NCBI RefSeq assembly: GCF_017873095.1 | Contig: NZ_JAGGJU010000004.1 | Location: 248,001 to 312,000 of the forward strand | Length of the DNA stretch: 64,000 bases | Reading direction: 5' to 3' | From: Heterorhizobium halophytocola | GTDB taxonomy: Bacteria > Pseudomonadota > Alphaproteobacteria > Rhizobiales > Rhizobiaceae | In this document: positions 55,553 through 64,000 of the stretch, in pieces | Position numbering within the stretch: position 1 is the first letter of the stretch | Layout: the number at the start of each line of letters is the position of its first letter | Position numbers and translations under genes: made by a program | Notes under the pieces: model-generated | The model's database searches: none | Told to the model about the DNA's origin: nothing | The model's input: only the letters and a program-made list of their open reading frames with translations

Positions 55553-56293
55553 TTACTTGATGAGCCCGATGCGCAAGGCCTTGGCCACCGCCTGGGTGCG
55601 GTTGACGGTATCGAGCTTGCGGGTGGCGCGGTTGAGATAGTGATTGATGGTGTGCTCGGAGAGGCCGAGGATCTCGGCAATCTCGACACTGGTCTTGCCG
55701 GCCGCCGTCCAGTTCAGGCAATCGATCTCGCGTTCCGTCAGCATTTCGGTGGCACGATTGTCGAGTTCGCGGATCTCCGCCAGCCGGTTGTAGACATGGG
55801 CTGAAAGATATGACAGCGCCATCATTTCCGGCAGGGAGAACGGCTCACGATCGCCGGAGAATACGACGATGCCGCGATTGTTGCTGGCGTCGTGCACCGG
55901 GAACATCGCCCCCCGCGGCATGCTGAACCGCGCAAACAGATCGCGTCGCACCAGTTGTGCGCCGGCCATTTCGCCATTCTCCGAGACATTGAAATCATAT
56001 TGCAGCGGGATGGTCGAGCTGCGCAGGATGTGAAGCGAAGAACTTTCCGCCAGCATGTGATGCTGGTCGTAATTGTTCAGAAGATCTGCCGGCCAGTTGG
56101 AGATGATCGAATTGCTGGCCAGATCCGGTGACGTCGATGCCGGCATATGACCGACAATAAACGCCCGCATGCCGGACAGCTCGGTCAAGCGCTTCATGAA
56201 CCTGAAGACATCGAACTGCGTCTTGAACTGATGCAACTCGTCTATGAGCGCCCCGACTGCACTCACTAAAGAAAGACTATCAACCGTGGACAT
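55553..56293 (-). CDS. LuxR-type regulator (solo, atypical ligand domain)
   Basis: The 246-residue product has an N-terminal domain related to autoinducer-binding domains and a C-terminal LuxR helix-turn-helix (LTEREIDCLNWTAAGKTSVE, IAEILGLSEHTINHYLNRAT). Several residues that bind acyl-homoserine lactones in TraR/LuxR are not seen (around WPADLLNNYDQHHMLAESSS the Trp and Asp-Pro of the pattern are replaced). No luxI gene is nearby. It lies 59 bp upstream of nasT on the same strand and may be the first gene of a luxR-nasT-nasS unit. Confidence 0.88.
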   Translation of the reverse strand: MSTVDSLSLVSAVGALIDELHQFKTQFDVFRFMKRLTELSGMRAFIVGHMPASTSPDLASNSIISNWPADLLNNYDQHHMLAESSSLHILRSSTIPLQYDFNVSENGEMAGAQLVRRDLFARFSMPRGAMFPVHDASNNRGIVVFSGDREPFSLPEMMALSYLSAHVYNRLAEIRELDNRATEMLTEREIDCLNWTAAGKTSVEIAEILGLSEHTINHYLNRATRKLDTVNRTQAVAKALRIGLIK

Positions 56294-56665
56294 ATATGGC
56301 TCTTTAATGCGCGCTAGGCAGTATTCACTTACCGCAACAGGTTACTATGGCCACAGAAAGACCCATACCGAAGATGAGTTTCAATGAACGGATCGTGCTC
56401 GGAATATCTGGAACGCAGAAAGGTTTGAAATAATAAGCATTCTTAACAATAAGATCCAGCCTTCGAAATATTAGACCACCCTGTTTTGATAGAGAATGGC
56501 CGCGGGCATCGCAAGGCATGAACAATCGCGAATCTCATCCTTTTCTTTCGCCGACCATAGCCGTACAAACAGCGCGCAGTCCAGTGTCCCGTGTAAAATT
56601 GTGACACACAACGATGCCGTTTGCGCGGCATGGACGGCACACCGCAATGTGGAGGAGTGGCGAAA
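56294..56665. other. Divergent promoter region, 372 bp
   Basis: This gap between the divergent LuxR-type and SMP-30 genes is distinctly AT-rich around 56290-56480. It should hold promoters for both sides, but I can place no boxes with confidence. No convincing small gene or RNA is visible. A strong GGAGGAG ribosome site at 56651-56657 belongs to the downstream gene. Confidence 0.5.
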
Positions 56666-57544
56666 ATGGTCGAAACTGTAGAATTCACCGGCACGATCCT
56701 GTGTGCGCAGCAGCTGACGCTGGGCGAAGGGCCGACCTATGATCCGACAACGGACACTGCCTGGTGGTTCAACATCAAGGGCCGCGAACTGCACCAGCTC
56801 CAGCTCTCCAGCGGCGAAAAGCAGGTTCACGCCCTCCCCTTCATGGCCAGCGTGCTTGCCCGGATCGACGGCCACCGCCAGCTGATGGCAACGGAGGACG
56901 GGCTTTTCCTGCGCGAGACCGACACCGGCGTGCTGACCTTTCTGACGGCGCTCGAGCCGGAAAAGCCCGGCAACCGGTCCAATGACGGACGGGTTCATCG
57001 CTCCGGCGCATTGTGGATCGGGACAATGGGCAAATCGGCGGAAGAGAAGGCCGGCGCCATCTACCATGTTGCCGGCGGCAAGGTGACGACGCTGTTTCCG
57101 CAGATCTCCATCCCGAATGCGATCTGCTTTTCGCCCGACGGGGCAACCGCTTATTATACCGACTCCAAGATCGGCCACCTGATGACGGTGAAGATAGACC
57201 CGCATACCGGCCTGCCGCTTGCCACACCGCAAGTGCTGATCGAGAACGACGGCGCACTAGGCGACTTCGACGGTGCCGTCTGCGATGCCGATGGCGACAT
57301 CATCAATGCGCGCTGGGGTGCCGGCGCGGTCGACCGCTACGATTCGTCCGGGCAGCATGTCGCACGCTATCTCGTGCCTGCCCGGCAACCCAGCTGCCCG
57401 GCCTTTATCGGACCCGCGCTCGACCGCCTTCTGGTGACGACGGCGCGCGACGGGCTCGGCGATGCCGCCACGCCTGCAGACGGGCAGACCTTTGAACTGG
57501 GCATCACCGTGAGGGGCCGCGCGGAACCCGATTACAGGCTTTAA
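56666..57544 (+). CDS. SMP-30/gluconolactonase/LRE family protein
   Basis: The 292-residue product is a six-bladed beta-propeller of the SMP-30 family. Typical metal-site blocks are TLGEGPTYDPTTDTAWWFNI (with the Glu ligand), NRSNDGRVHRSGALWIGTMG (Asn and Asp region), IPNAICFSPDGATAYYTDSK and GDFDGAVCDADGDIINARWG. Relatives hydrolyse sugar lactones such as gluconolactone or arabinonolactone. The substrate here is not known. The start is fixed by a GGAGGAG ribosome site. Confidence 0.93.
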   Translation: MVETVEFTGTILCAQQLTLGEGPTYDPTTDTAWWFNIKGRELHQLQLSSGEKQVHALPFMASVLARIDGHRQLMATEDGLFLRETDTGVLTFLTALEPEKPGNRSNDGRVHRSGALWIGTMGKSAEEKAGAIYHVAGGKVTTLFPQISIPNAICFSPDGATAYYTDSKIGHLMTVKIDPHTGLPLATPQVLIENDGALGDFDGAVCDADGDIINARWGAGAVDRYDSSGQHVARYLVPARQPSCPAFIGPALDRLLVTTARDGLGDAATPADGQTFELGITVRGRAEPDYRL

Positions 57545-57734
57545 GCACCTGAATTTGCGAGATTTCCTGGCGCGCCTTGACCTGCCCCCAGGGAGCGCCT
57601 GACGGCAATTTTATGCAAAACATCGGTATTTCTTTCGGAACCGACGCAGGCTCTGTGCATTTTCCTCTCGAACCGACGCGGTCGCCATAAACGGCCTCGT
57701 CATAAGACCAAGAGAGAGAGGAAAGGATACCCCT

Positions 57735-58346
57735 ATGAGGAAGACTCTGAAGCTTATCGCCGCCGCCACCCTGCTCGGCTCCACCGCCATGGCACCGCTT
57801 GCAATGGCTCAGGATGCGACCACCAAGGCTCCTGCCGCCGACACGTCCGCTCCGGCCGTTCAGACCCCGGATGCCGGTGCGACCGACGGCTCGATGTCGA
57901 AGGACAGCATGTCGACCGACGCCAACAGCGCCGTAAAGCCGATGGCCAAGAACGACGCTGCCACCAGCGGCACCTATCTGACCGAACAGTCGGAAACGCA
58001 GGTCAGCGCCAACGAATTCATCGGTTCGTCCGTTTATAACGGCAAGGATGAAAGCATCGGCGATATCAACGACCTGATCATCACCAAGGACGGCCAGGTT
58101 GCTGCCGCAGTGATCGGCGTTGGCGGTTTCCTCGGCATGGGTGAAAAGAACGTCGCCCTTCCGCTCGACAAGATCACCATTTCCCACGAAGATGGCGGTG
58201 ACGATGTCAAGCTGACCACGACGGAAACAGCCGATGCGCTGAAGTCTGCTCCGGAATTTAAGACTCTGGACCAGCAGCAGGCTCAGAAGGACACGACTGC
58301 CCAGCAGCCTGACGCGACGACCACTTCGTCGACGACCGGCAACTGA
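57735..58346 (+). CDS. Secreted PRC-barrel domain protein
   Basis: The 203-residue product has a signal peptide (LKLIAAATLLGSTAMAPLAM, then AQD), a low-complexity linker rich in Ala, Thr, Ser and Asp, and one PRC-barrel domain (NEFIGSSVYNGKDESIGDIN, DLIITKDGQVAAAVIGVGGF, then LPLDKITI). A Thr/Gln/Ser-rich tail ends it. PRC-barrel proteins of this exported type are common in rhizobia and are often stress-induced; no function is established. A terminator follows 31 bp after the stop. Confidence 0.9.
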   Translation: MRKTLKLIAAATLLGSTAMAPLAMAQDATTKAPAADTSAPAVQTPDAGATDGSMSKDSMSTDANSAVKPMAKNDAATSGTYLTEQSETQVSANEFIGSSVYNGKDESIGDINDLIITKDGQVAAAVIGVGGFLGMGEKNVALPLDKITISHEDGGDDVKLTTTETADALKSAPEFKTLDQQQAQKDTTAQQPDATTTSSTTGN

Positions 58347-58376
58347 TCAGCTGGCGGGATTACATCCCAAAAAAAG

Positions 58377-58402
58377 AGCGGTGCTTCGGCGCCGCTTTTT
58401 TT
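58377..58402 (+). terminator. Intrinsic terminator after the PRC-barrel gene
   Basis: An 8-bp stem (58377-58384 with 58389-58396) is closed by a TTCG tetraloop and followed by a run of seven T. It is a textbook rho-independent terminator. Confidence 0.92.
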
Positions 58403-58555
58403 ATGCATGAAGACAAGCCGTCCGCGGTGCCCGATGACCCGGCCGCAACTGCGCTTGCGGCGTGACAACATTATCCCTTGCCTTCCGCCCGACAACACGC
58501 AAAAGTAGCATTTCACGACGCGCCAACCTTTTTGGACGTCCGGGAGGATCCGGTC

Positions 58556-60319
58556 ATGCGCAGTTCCGAGAAGGCGGACGGCTTTTCCGTCCACGCGATT
58601 TCCGGCAGTCACGCGGTGCTGCTGGCGATGAATGCGACGCCGGAAGCGCGCCGCCATCTGGCAGGCTTCGCGATCGGCATGGTCGGCCCCGAGGGGCCGC
58701 GATGGCTGCGCGGGTTCAAGTTCTTCAAAAGCCGTGTCCCCGACCCGAAGCCCGGCGAGCGGCGGTCGACGCACGACCATCCGATCCAGTCCTTCCTCTG
58801 GGGTCACTATTCCGCCGAACCCGGCGAGCGCTACCACTATGTCATCCGCCCGATGTTCTTCCCGGCCGATGGCGACCCGGCCCACCTGCGGCCTGGCACG
58901 GATCTGACAATTGCGGTACGCACAGAGGAGAGCGAGACCGGCACCCATTCGGTGTTCTTCAATCGCGGGGCGATCGTCAGCCAGGCCTTTGCCGAGCGTT
59001 TCGGCAACCGCGCTCCGGCAAATCCGGACGATCCTGCCGATGAAGAGGTTCGCTGGCTGTCGCGCGGGCTTCTCGAGGCAGCGCTCGGCTTCATCGCCGA
59101 GGCCGGTGGCCCGTCCTTCGAGCTGCGCTGCTGTTTCTACGAGCTCACCTACAAGCCCGTTCTGGACGCCCTGAGGGCCGCCGCCATGGCCGGCGCCAAG
59201 GTGCAGGTGATCTTCGATGCCGGCCATGTGCTCGCCTCCGGCGAACTGGACATCGATGTGACCGCCAAAGCCAATCTGGAAACGGTCGCCCAATATGCCG
59301 ATGTCGCCGGCCTGACCTTCCACAAGCGCACCCGGCACATCTCCATTCCCCATAACAAGTTCATGATCCTGTTGAAGGACGGCGTGCCGCAGACGCTGTG
59401 GACCGGATCGACCAACATCACCCCCTCGGGCTTTCTCGGCCAGACCAATGTCGGGCACCTGGTCCGCGATCCGGTCGTCGCGTCGACCTACAACGACTAT
59501 TGGCAACAGCTGGCGACAGACCCGGACCGCAAGCAGCTGAAGGCCTGGGTCGACGCCAACAATCCCGAGCCCAAGGGGCCGCTGCCGGGGCATGGCACCT
59601 CGGTGGTGTTTTCTCCCCGCCCTTCGCAACGCATGCTCAAATGGTATGGCGAGCGGATCGATGCGGCGGAGCAGACGGTGATGCTGACGGCGGCCTTCGG
59701 CGTGACCCGCGAACTGGCCGCACATTTCGACAATGATCGCGACTACCTGCGCTTCCTGCTGATGGAGCGGGCCAATGCAAGCCCGGAAACCCAGGCCATG
59801 CTGGAGCGGGACCGCGACACGCGCATCGCGCTCGGCATGCCGCTCGGTCGCGACACCTTCGGGCGCAAGCTGCCGGGCTGGAAGCTCGACCAGTGGCTGC
59901 TGGAGGAAGACCATTTCCGCCACGAGGGCCATGTCTTCTACGTCCATACCAAGCTGATGGCGATCGATCCCCTGACGGCAAGCCCGCAGATCTTTTCCGG
60001 ATCGGCCAATTTCTCGCCCGCCTCCCTGTCGTCGAACGACGAGAACATGCTGCTGATCTCGGGCGACAGCCGGGTGGCCGACATCTACACGACGGAATTC
60101 TTTCGCCTGTTCAACCACTTCTATTTTCGCACCGTGGCGAATGCCGTGGCGGGACGCGGGCAAGCGCCGGGCCAGGGGCCGGACGCGGACGGCGGCCAGG
60201 GCGGCCAACTGGGCAAGGTGGTCTATCTCGATCCAACCGACCGCTGGACCAACAGCTATTTCCAGGAGGGAAGCTATCATTCCCGCCGTCGAACGCTGTT
60301 CGGGGTCAGTCCGTCTTGA
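58556..60319 (+). CDS. Phospholipase D-like protein
   Basis: The 587-residue product has two phospholipase-D-type half-sites. The second is a normal HxKxxxxD motif (YVHTKLMAIDPL, followed by SGSANFSPASL). The first is HNKFMILLKDG followed by TGSTNITPSGFL, where the Asp is not at the usual spacing. The N-terminal third (about 170 residues) has no PLD motif and may be a separate domain. No signal peptide is seen. Possible roles include phospholipid or nucleic-acid phosphodiester cleavage. A GGGAGGAT ribosome site supports the start. Confidence 0.85.
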   Translation: MRSSEKADGFSVHAISGSHAVLLAMNATPEARRHLAGFAIGMVGPEGPRWLRGFKFFKSRVPDPKPGERRSTHDHPIQSFLWGHYSAEPGERYHYVIRPMFFPADGDPAHLRPGTDLTIAVRTEESETGTHSVFFNRGAIVSQAFAERFGNRAPANPDDPADEEVRWLSRGLLEAALGFIAEAGGPSFELRCCFYELTYKPVLDALRAAAMAGAKVQVIFDAGHVLASGELDIDVTAKANLETVAQYADVAGLTFHKRTRHISIPHNKFMILLKDGVPQTLWTGSTNITPSGFLGQTNVGHLVRDPVVASTYNDYWQQLATDPDRKQLKAWVDANNPEPKGPLPGHGTSVVFSPRPSQRMLKWYGERIDAAEQTVMLTAAFGVTRELAAHFDNDRDYLRFLLMERANASPETQAMLERDRDTRIALGMPLGRDTFGRKLPGWKLDQWLLEEDHFRHEGHVFYVHTKLMAIDPLTASPQIFSGSANFSPASLSSNDENMLLISGDSRVADIYTTEFFRLFNHFYFRTVANAVAGRGQAPGQGPDADGGQGGQLGKVVYLDPTDRWTNSYFQEGSYHSRRRTLFGVSPS

Positions 60320-60349
60320 GGGCAGCTTGGCCCGCTCGTCGGCGAGCGC

Positions 60350-61702
60350 TCAGCTCCAGGAAGCGGCCCTGGGCAGACCGGCATTCTTGATATAGGCGAG
60401 CGTGGCTGCCGCATCGGCGGGCTTGCCGAAGAAATAGCCCTGCGCCATGCCGCAGCCGAGACTGCGTAGCGTCTCGCCCTCCTCGGGCGTTTCGATACCC
60501 TCGGCCACCGTCTTCAGGCCCAGCCCCTCGCACATGGCTACCACCGCCTTGACGATATGGGCGGCCGCGCGATCCTGGTCGATACCGGACACGAAAGCCC
60601 GGTCGATCTTCACCTTGTCGAAGATGAAATCGCGCAGGCGCCCGAGGCTCGACTGGCCCGTGCCGAAATCGTCGAGCGCGATGGCAATGCCGGCCGACCG
60701 CAATTCGGCGATGATCCGCCTTGCGGTGTCGGGCGACGTCATCACCGCCGTCTCGGTGATCTCGAGCTCGATGCGATAGGGATCGACACCGACGCTGTCG
60801 AGAATGGCCAGCGTGTTGACCGCCGTGCGTGGATCGGTCATCTGCGCCGACGACAGGTTGAATGACAGGAACAGTTCCGGCGGCCAGGCGAGCATCGATT
60901 CCGCCGCCTTGCGCAACAGCGCCTCCGACAGGGTGTCGATAAAGCCGCGCTCTTCGGCAAGCGGCACGAAGACCGCGGGCGAGACGAAACCGAGTTCCGG
61001 ATCGTTCCAGCGGGCCAGCGCCTCGAAACCGACCAGCCGCGTGTCCTTCAGCCGGACGATCGGCTGGAAATGCACGTCGATCACGTCGTTGATGATCGCA
61101 TTGCGCAGCGTCTGCTCCAGTTGCGTGGCGCGACGCATGTCCTCGGCAATCGTCGTCGAATAGACCGTAATCGCGCCACGCCCCTGGCGCTTGGAACGAT
61201 AAAGCGCGGTTTCCGCCGATTTGATCAGCGCATCGAATTCATCCCCTGCAAACGGATAGATGGCAAAGCCGAGCGAGGCGGAGAGCCGCACATTGCGATC
61301 GCCCAGGTCATAGGGGGCCGACAGCACGTCCTTGATCAGCTCGCCGAGCCGGATCGCCGTCTGCTCCTCGAAGACCAGCGGCAGGAGCAGCGCGAAACCA
61401 TCGCCGCGATCGCGCACCACCATCGCGCCCTCGGGTACGCAGGCCTTCAGCCGGTGCGCCACCTGGGAGAGGATTTCGTCGCCGCCGACCGTGCCGAAAA
61501 GATCATTGATCGGCCGGAAGCCATCAAGATTGACGAGGGCAATGGTGAACGGCGCCGGATCGGCGGCCCGCTCCGACACCAGCATGGCGACCTTGTCGCG
61601 CAGTCGATTGCGATTGCCCAGTCGCGTCAGCGGATCGGTGTAGGTGTCCGACGGCCGTTCACCGGCCGCATCCGGTCCTTGCTGGTCTTCTTGCGCACCC
61701 AC
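60350..61702 (-). CDS. Cytoplasmic GGDEF-EAL protein, probable c-di-GMP phosphodiesterase
   Basis: The 450-residue product has a GGDEF-fold domain (about 18-180) and an EAL domain (about 195-440), with no membrane helix or sensor domain. The active-site loop of the first is RGDGF (99-103) instead of GGDEF, so cyclase activity is unlikely. The EAL domain keeps FEALARW (EAL 227-229), LSFNLS, ELEITETAV, LDDFGTGQSS, KIDRAF and AEGIET, so it should hydrolyse cyclic di-GMP. It is convergent with the PLD gene and divergent from mutL. Confidence 0.93.
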   Translation of the reverse strand: MGAQEDQQGPDAAGERPSDTYTDPLTRLGNRNRLRDKVAMLVSERAADPAPFTIALVNLDGFRPINDLFGTVGGDEILSQVAHRLKACVPEGAMVVRDRGDGFALLLPLVFEEQTAIRLGELIKDVLSAPYDLGDRNVRLSASLGFAIYPFAGDEFDALIKSAETALYRSKRQGRGAITVYSTTIAEDMRRATQLEQTLRNAIINDVIDVHFQPIVRLKDTRLVGFEALARWNDPELGFVSPAVFVPLAEERGFIDTLSEALLRKAAESMLAWPPELFLSFNLSSAQMTDPRTAVNTLAILDSVGVDPYRIELEITETAVMTSPDTARRIIAELRSAGIAIALDDFGTGQSSLGRLRDFIFDKVKIDRAFVSGIDQDRAAAHIVKAVVAMCEGLGLKTVAEGIETPEEGETLRSLGCGMAQGYFFGKPADAAATLAYIKNAGLPRAASWS

Positions 61703-61824
61703 GCCGCGTCTCGTTCCGATTGAATTTTGCCACAGCTTGAAAACATACGCGCAAATCTCTTAAGAATCACGAGCCTTCTGATGCGCCCCCTTCCCTCCGA
61801 TCCGCGAATCCGCGAAAATGGATC

Positions 61825-63651
61825 ATGGCCATCCAGCAACTCTCAGAAACACTGATCAACCAGATAGCCGCCGGCGAGGTCATCGAACGTCCCGCAAGCG
61901 CTGCTAAGGAACTGATCGAGAATGCCATCGATGCCGGGGCGACCCGGATCGAAATCGCGACGGCCGGCGGCGGCAAGGCCCTGCTGCGGGTCACCGACAA
62001 CGGCTCTGGGATGAGCGCCGAGGATCTGGTGCTTGCCGTGCGACGGCATTGCACCTCGAAGATCAGCGGCGGCCTCGACGATATCCGCAGCCTCGGCTTT
62101 CGTGGCGAGGCATTGCCGTCGATCGGCTCGGTCGCCAGGCTTACGATTTCCAGCCGGTTGAAGGGCGGCGACGGTTTCGAGATCGCGATCGAAGGCGGCA
62201 AGGTGTCCGATGTGCGCCCGGCCGGTGCCAATCCCGGCACCGTCGTCGAGGTGCGCGACCTGTTCTTCGCCACGCCGGCGCGGCTGAAATTTCTAAAAAC
62301 CGAGCGGGCGGAAGCGGCCGCGATCACCGAAATGGTCAAGCGGCTGGCGATCGCCTTCCCCCAGGTGCGCTTTACCTTGTCGGGCTCGGACCGCTCGACG
62401 CTCGAACTCAACGCCACCGGCGAGGACCGCCTGGCCCGCATCGCGCAGATCCTCGGCGCGGACTTCCGCGAAAACGCCATCGAACTGGACGCGGCGCGCG
62501 AGGATGTGGGGCTGACGGGCTTTGCCGGCGTGCCGACCTTCAATCGCGGCAATTCCGCCCATCAATACGCCTTCGTCAACGGCCGCCCGGTGCAGGACAA
62601 GCTGATCCTGTCAGCCATTCGCGGTGCCTATGCCGAGACCATTCCGCAGGGCCGTTATCCAGTCGCCGTGCTGTCGCTGACGCTCGATCCCGCCATGGTC
62701 GACGTCAATGTCCATCCGGCAAAGTCGGATGTGCGCTTCCGCGATCCGCAACTGGTGCGCGGCCTGATCGTCGGTGCCGTTCGCGAGGCGCTGCACCGGG
62801 AGGGCGACCGCGCCTCGACCACCGGCGCAAGCGGCATGATGCGCGCCTTCCGGCCGGGGTTTTCGGCGCAGCCGGCACCTGCCGCCAACTGGAGCGCCTC
62901 GGGTTCGCCCAGCCGGCCTTTCGGCAGCCCCGCAAGCAGCTTTGGCGGAGCGTCCGGCTTTGGAGAGGCGCAACAGGCCCGTTTTGCCGACTTCCAGTCA
63001 CCCTCCGCGCGCAGCGAACCGGCCGAAATGGCGGCGGCGCGCCCGAATGGCGCAATCGAGATGCCCGCACAGCATCCGCTCGGCGCCGCCCGCGCGCAGG
63101 TGCACGAAAACTATATCGTCGCCCAGACCGGCGACGGGCTCGTCATCGTCGACCAGCATGCCGCCCATGAGCGACTCGTGTTCGAGAGCCTGCGCACGGC
63201 GCTGCGCGGCCGGCGCCTGCCCTCGCAGGGTTTGCTGATCCCCGAGATCATCGACCTGCCGGAAGAAGATTGCGACCGGCTGATCGCCCATGCCGAGGAA
63301 CTCGACAAGCTGGGCCTGGCGATCGAACGCTTCGGGCCGGGCGCCATTGCCGTGCGCGAAACGCCGGCCATGCTGGGCGAGGTGGATTCGCCGGCGCTGG
63401 TGCGCCAGCTGGCCGACGAGATCGCCGAATGGGACACCGCCGGCGGGCTTGCCGCCAAGCTCGAGCATGTCGCCGCCACCATGGCCTGTCACGGATCGGT
63501 GCGGTCGGGCCGCGTGCTGCGGGTCGAGGAGATGAACGCGCTGCTGCGGCAGATGGAAGTGACGCCGGGATCCGGCCAGTGCAATCATGGCCGGCCGACC
63601 TATGTCGAACTGAAGCTCAGCGATATCGAACGCCTGTTCGGTCGCAGTTGA
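61825..63651 (+). CDS. mutL: DNA mismatch repair protein MutL
   Basis: The 608-residue product has the N-terminal GHKL ATPase ([39 protein letters not shown]), an S5-like middle domain, a flexible Ser/Ala/Gly-rich linker at about 330-420, and the C-terminal dimerisation domain. The endonuclease motif [12 protein letters not shown] starts at residue 443 and is intact, as are ACHGS and QCNHGRPT. This fits an organism without MutH in which MutL nicks the strand. Confidence 0.97.
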   Translation: MAIQQLSETLINQIAAGEVIERPASAAKELIENAIDAGATRIEIATAGGGKALLRVTDNGSGMSAEDLVLAVRRHCTSKISGGLDDIRSLGFRGEALPSIGSVARLTISSRLKGGDGFEIAIEGGKVSDVRPAGANPGTVVEVRDLFFATPARLKFLKTERAEAAAITEMVKRLAIAFPQVRFTLSGSDRSTLELNATGEDRLARIAQILGADFRENAIELDAAREDVGLTGFAGVPTFNRGNSAHQYAFVNGRPVQDKLILSAIRGAYAETIPQGRYPVAVLSLTLDPAMVDVNVHPAKSDVRFRDPQLVRGLIVGAVREALHREGDRASTTGASGMMRAFRPGFSAQPAPAANWSASGSPSRPFGSPASSFGGASGFGEAQQARFADFQSPSARSEPAEMAAARPNGAIEMPAQHPLGAARAQVHENYIVAQTGDGLVIVDQHAAHERLVFESLRTALRGRRLPSQGLLIPEIIDLPEEDCDRLIAHAEELDKLGLAIERFGPGAIAVRETPAMLGEVDSPALVRQLADEIAEWDTAGGLAAKLEHVAATMACHGSVRSGRVLRVEEMNALLRQMEVTPGSGQCNHGRPTYVELKLSDIERLFGRS

Positions 63652-63752
63652 CGCCGGTCGCGCTCGACATGGCCCGCGTCATCAAGTTTTTCTGGAAATC
63701 GCGCACGAGCCCGGTTATCTCAGGGTTACGCAGAGCACGAAAGGGCAAGGTC

Positions 63753-63986
63753 ATGTTGAACCGGTTCGACAACGGTGGAAACCGCGAAGCGCGGCTCAAA
63801 TATCTCGATGCCGACTTCCAGATCCTGTCGCCCGGCTCGCACGTCACCTGCGCCATGACCGGCAAGTCGATCCCGCTCGAGGAACTGCGCTACTGGAGCG
63901 TCAGCCGCCAAGAGCCTTATGTCGACTGCGCGGCATCGCTGGATGCGGAAAAGAGCGCCGGCGCGTTGCCGAACCAGAAGCGGTAA
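63753..63986 (+). CDS. DUF2093 protein
   Basis: The 77-residue product (MLNRFDNGGNREARLKYLDA, DFQILSPGSHVTCAMTGKSI, PLEELRYWSVSRQEPYVDC) matches the DUF2093 family of small alphaproteobacterial proteins with two conserved Cys. Function unknown; the Cys could bind metal. The start at 63753 fits the family; longer frames upstream do not. It follows mutL by 101 bp on the same strand. Confidence 0.88.
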   Translation: MLNRFDNGGNREARLKYLDADFQILSPGSHVTCAMTGKSIPLEELRYWSVSRQEPYVDCAASLDAEKSAGALPNQKR

Positions 63987-64000
63987 CGGCCAGCCGGGTT

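Noticed and set aside
61470-61487. GGDEI at residues 73-77 of the EAL protein taken as an active GGDEF motif
   Set aside because: By position it corresponds to the conserved G-x-x-G-D segment before the true loop; the true active-site loop is RGDGF at 99-103.
1-64000. tRNA, rRNA, CRISPR array, integrase, transposase or prophage genes
   Set aside because: I looked for these along the window and saw none. Short repeats are present, but no genes for mobility.

Overview
The window is GC-rich chromosomal DNA of an alphaproteobacterium, most likely a member of the Rhizobiaceae (Rhizobium/Agrobacterium/Ciceribacter group). The evidence is the gene set: separate b and b' subunits in an ATP synthase Fo operon (atpI-B-E-F2-F), glyQ and glyS as separate genes, LemA beside DUF2207, a DUF1127 micro-protein, a DUF2093 protein, a GTTC-N7-GTTC type LexA box, and rhizobial-style mosaic repeats. 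About 59 protein genes can be supported. I saw no tRNA, rRNA, CRISPR array, prophage or transposase gene.

Layout. 1-3.7 kb: two tandem paralogous chemoreceptors (the first cut by the window edge). 3.7-9.1 kb: DUF523, cupin, a small membrane protein, glyS, SOS-type dinB and DUF1127. 9.3-13.5 kb: a probable minus-strand operon lemA-aroA-49-aa membrane peptide-DUF2207. 13.5-14.4 kb: a non-coding stretch with a small array of co-varying hairpins. 14.4-19.7 kb: glyQ and a translationally coupled membrane protein, a periplasmic thioredoxin/CcdA pair, a TetR repressor facing a DUF1348 gene across palindromic operators, and an S49 peptidase. 20-30 kb: mntH with two inverted repeats upstream, a TrmN6-like methyltransferase, polyprenyl synthetase, TPR protein-ispE-moaB, a glycosyltransferase, a radical SAM protein and rnhB. 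29.9-32.7 kb: the ATP synthase Fo operon with a recognisable promoter and terminator. 32.9-40.7 kb: SleB-type hydrolase, Kup, CorA, TerC, Mrp and a PAP2 protein.

40.7-56.3 kb is the most interesting part: a complete assimilatory nitrate module on the minus strand. Read in transcription order it is luxR-type regulator, nasT, nasS, then a leader, then nrtA, nrtB, a fused double-ATPase nrtCD, nirB, nirD, nasA and cysG. The leader before nrtA has a sigma-54 promoter, two small hairpins of the ANTAR-target kind and an intrinsic terminator. This fits NasS/NasT control: nitrate frees NasT from NasS, NasT binds the hairpins, and transcription reads through the terminator. Three features interrupt this otherwise standard module: a hicAB toxin-antitoxin pair sits in the opposite orientation between nirD and nasA, a palindromic repeat fills the nirB-nirD gap, and cysG carries an in-frame insertion of about 160 codons built from rhizobial mosaic repeats.

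56.6-64 kb: an SMP-30 lactonase-like protein, a secreted PRC-barrel protein, a phospholipase D-like protein, a cytoplasmic EAL protein with a degenerate GGDEF domain, mutL with the endonuclease motif, and a DUF2093 protein.
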